Below, in pieces: positions 63,628-64,000 of a stretch of 64,000 nucleotides of DNA. This stretch comes from Mesorhizobium wenxiniae (GTDB lineage: Bacteria; Pseudomonadota; Alphaproteobacteria; Rhizobiales; Rhizobiaceae). Positions within the stretch are counted from its first letter, which is position 1. Each line of letters opens with the position of its first letter. Below the pieces are notes generated by a model that worked only from the letters and a program-made list of their open reading frames with translations, did no database searches and had not been told where the DNA came from. The position numbers were made by a program, and so were the translations under genes. Location of the stretch: positions 261,115-325,114 of the forward strand of contig NZ_NPKH01000011.1 in NCBI RefSeq assembly GCF_002284535.1, read 5' to 3'.

Positions 63628-64000
63628 ACACGCCGATGAGCTTGCCGAGGTGGTCGCCCAGCCGGCAGGCCAATGCGACGATTGTCGTCGTCGGGTTGCA
63701 TTCGCCGGACGTGCAGAACACGGAGGAACCGCCGACATAGAGATTGTCCATGCCGTGCACCTTCGAGTTGGCGTCCACCACGCTCTTGGTCACATCCGTG
63801 CCCATACGCGTGCCGCCCATATGGTGGTGACCGGCCAGTTCCTCATTAGTCGGATAGTCCCCGCCACTGGCGAGCCAGTCGGCGATGCGCACCCGGCCGA
63901 GATCCTTTCGGACGAGCGTCTTGCCGAACAGCCTCAAGCCCTCGATGAGCGTGCGGCGCTCCAGCTCCGACTTTTTCCAGTGCAGTTCGATGCGCGGCAC
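63626..64000 (-). CDS. GMC-type oxidoreductase, C-terminal part (5' end outside window)
   Basis: The visible 124 residues are the C-terminal GMC domain: ELAGHHHMGGTRMGTD holds the catalytic His, followed by VHGMDNLYVGGSSVFCTSGE and CNPTTTIVALACRLGDHLGK. The FAD-binding N-terminal part lies beyond the right edge. It would oxidise an alcohol or sugar. The Met at the edge is internal and not a start. Confidence 0.92.
   Translation of the reverse strand: MPRIELHWKKSELERRTLIEGLRLFGKTLVRKDLGRVRIADWLASGGDYPTNEELAGHHHMGGTRMGTDVTKSVVDANSKVHGMDNLYVGGSSVFCTSGECNPTTTIVALACRLGDHLGKLIGV

Overview
The window looks like chromosome of a high-GC alphaproteobacterium of the Rhizobiales, most likely Mesorhizobium or a close relative. 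The grounds are the rhizobial inositol cluster with a fused IolC, RIME-like palindromic repeats, the order rpmH-rnpA-yidC-engB-argB (here interrupted), and the general codon usage. The genus is an inference; no rRNA is present to settle it.

Region 1 (1-10.5 kb) is a catabolic block. A Gfo/Idh/MocA dehydrogenase (cut by the left edge) diverges from an RpiR-type repressor. Then follow iolC (kinase fused to aldolase), iolD, iolE, a small membrane protein and iolB: most of the route from 2-keto-myo-inositol to central metabolism. A perfect GGAA-N6-TTCC site, the core reported for rhizobial IolR, precedes iolC. Next come three phosphonate-salvage genes (DUF1045 2H phosphoesterase, phnM, phnN) without the C-P lyase core.

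Region 2 (10.5-17.2 kb) is a ribose-type ABC transporter (permease, double ATPase, binding protein; minus strand) diverging from a LacI regulator and a PuuE-like deacetylase. The substrate is unknown.

Region 3 (17.2-46.5 kb) is accessory and partly decayed. It holds two HxlR-controlled imine-reductase-like modules (one frameshifted), an extra SecDF fusion, an MFS carrier beside an ArsR-rhodanese regulator and an MBL-fold remnant, NTF2-like proteins, a broken LysR gene, an ArsR/AHSA1 pair with two tandem operators, two FlgO-like/TPR signalling proteins (one with a class III cyclase domain), several SDRs, two intact LysR regulators, two cyclophilin-like proteins, an unusual alpha/beta hydrolase, and fragments of an aldo/keto reductase and probably a tyrosine recombinase. 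Most small genes look like xenobiotic or carbonyl detoxification units, each with its own regulator.

Region 4 (46.8-64 kb) returns to core genes: tRNA-Arg(ACG), a sensor kinase, rpmH-rnpA-yidC, an acetyltransferase coupled to engB, then tetR/emrAB framed by two copies of a ~105-bp repeat, a periplasmic MsrB, a fasciclin protein with an ECF sigma/RskA-type anti-sigma pair, an amidase, argB, an Lrp regulator diverging from phhA, and the C-terminal end of a GMC oxidoreductase. No CRISPR array, rRNA operon, intact insertion sequence or conjugation module was seen. I found no clearly new multi-gene system. The best leads are the repeat-framed efflux block, the sigma/anti-sigma/fasciclin group, the paired cyclophilin-like genes and the small membrane protein inside the inositol operon.
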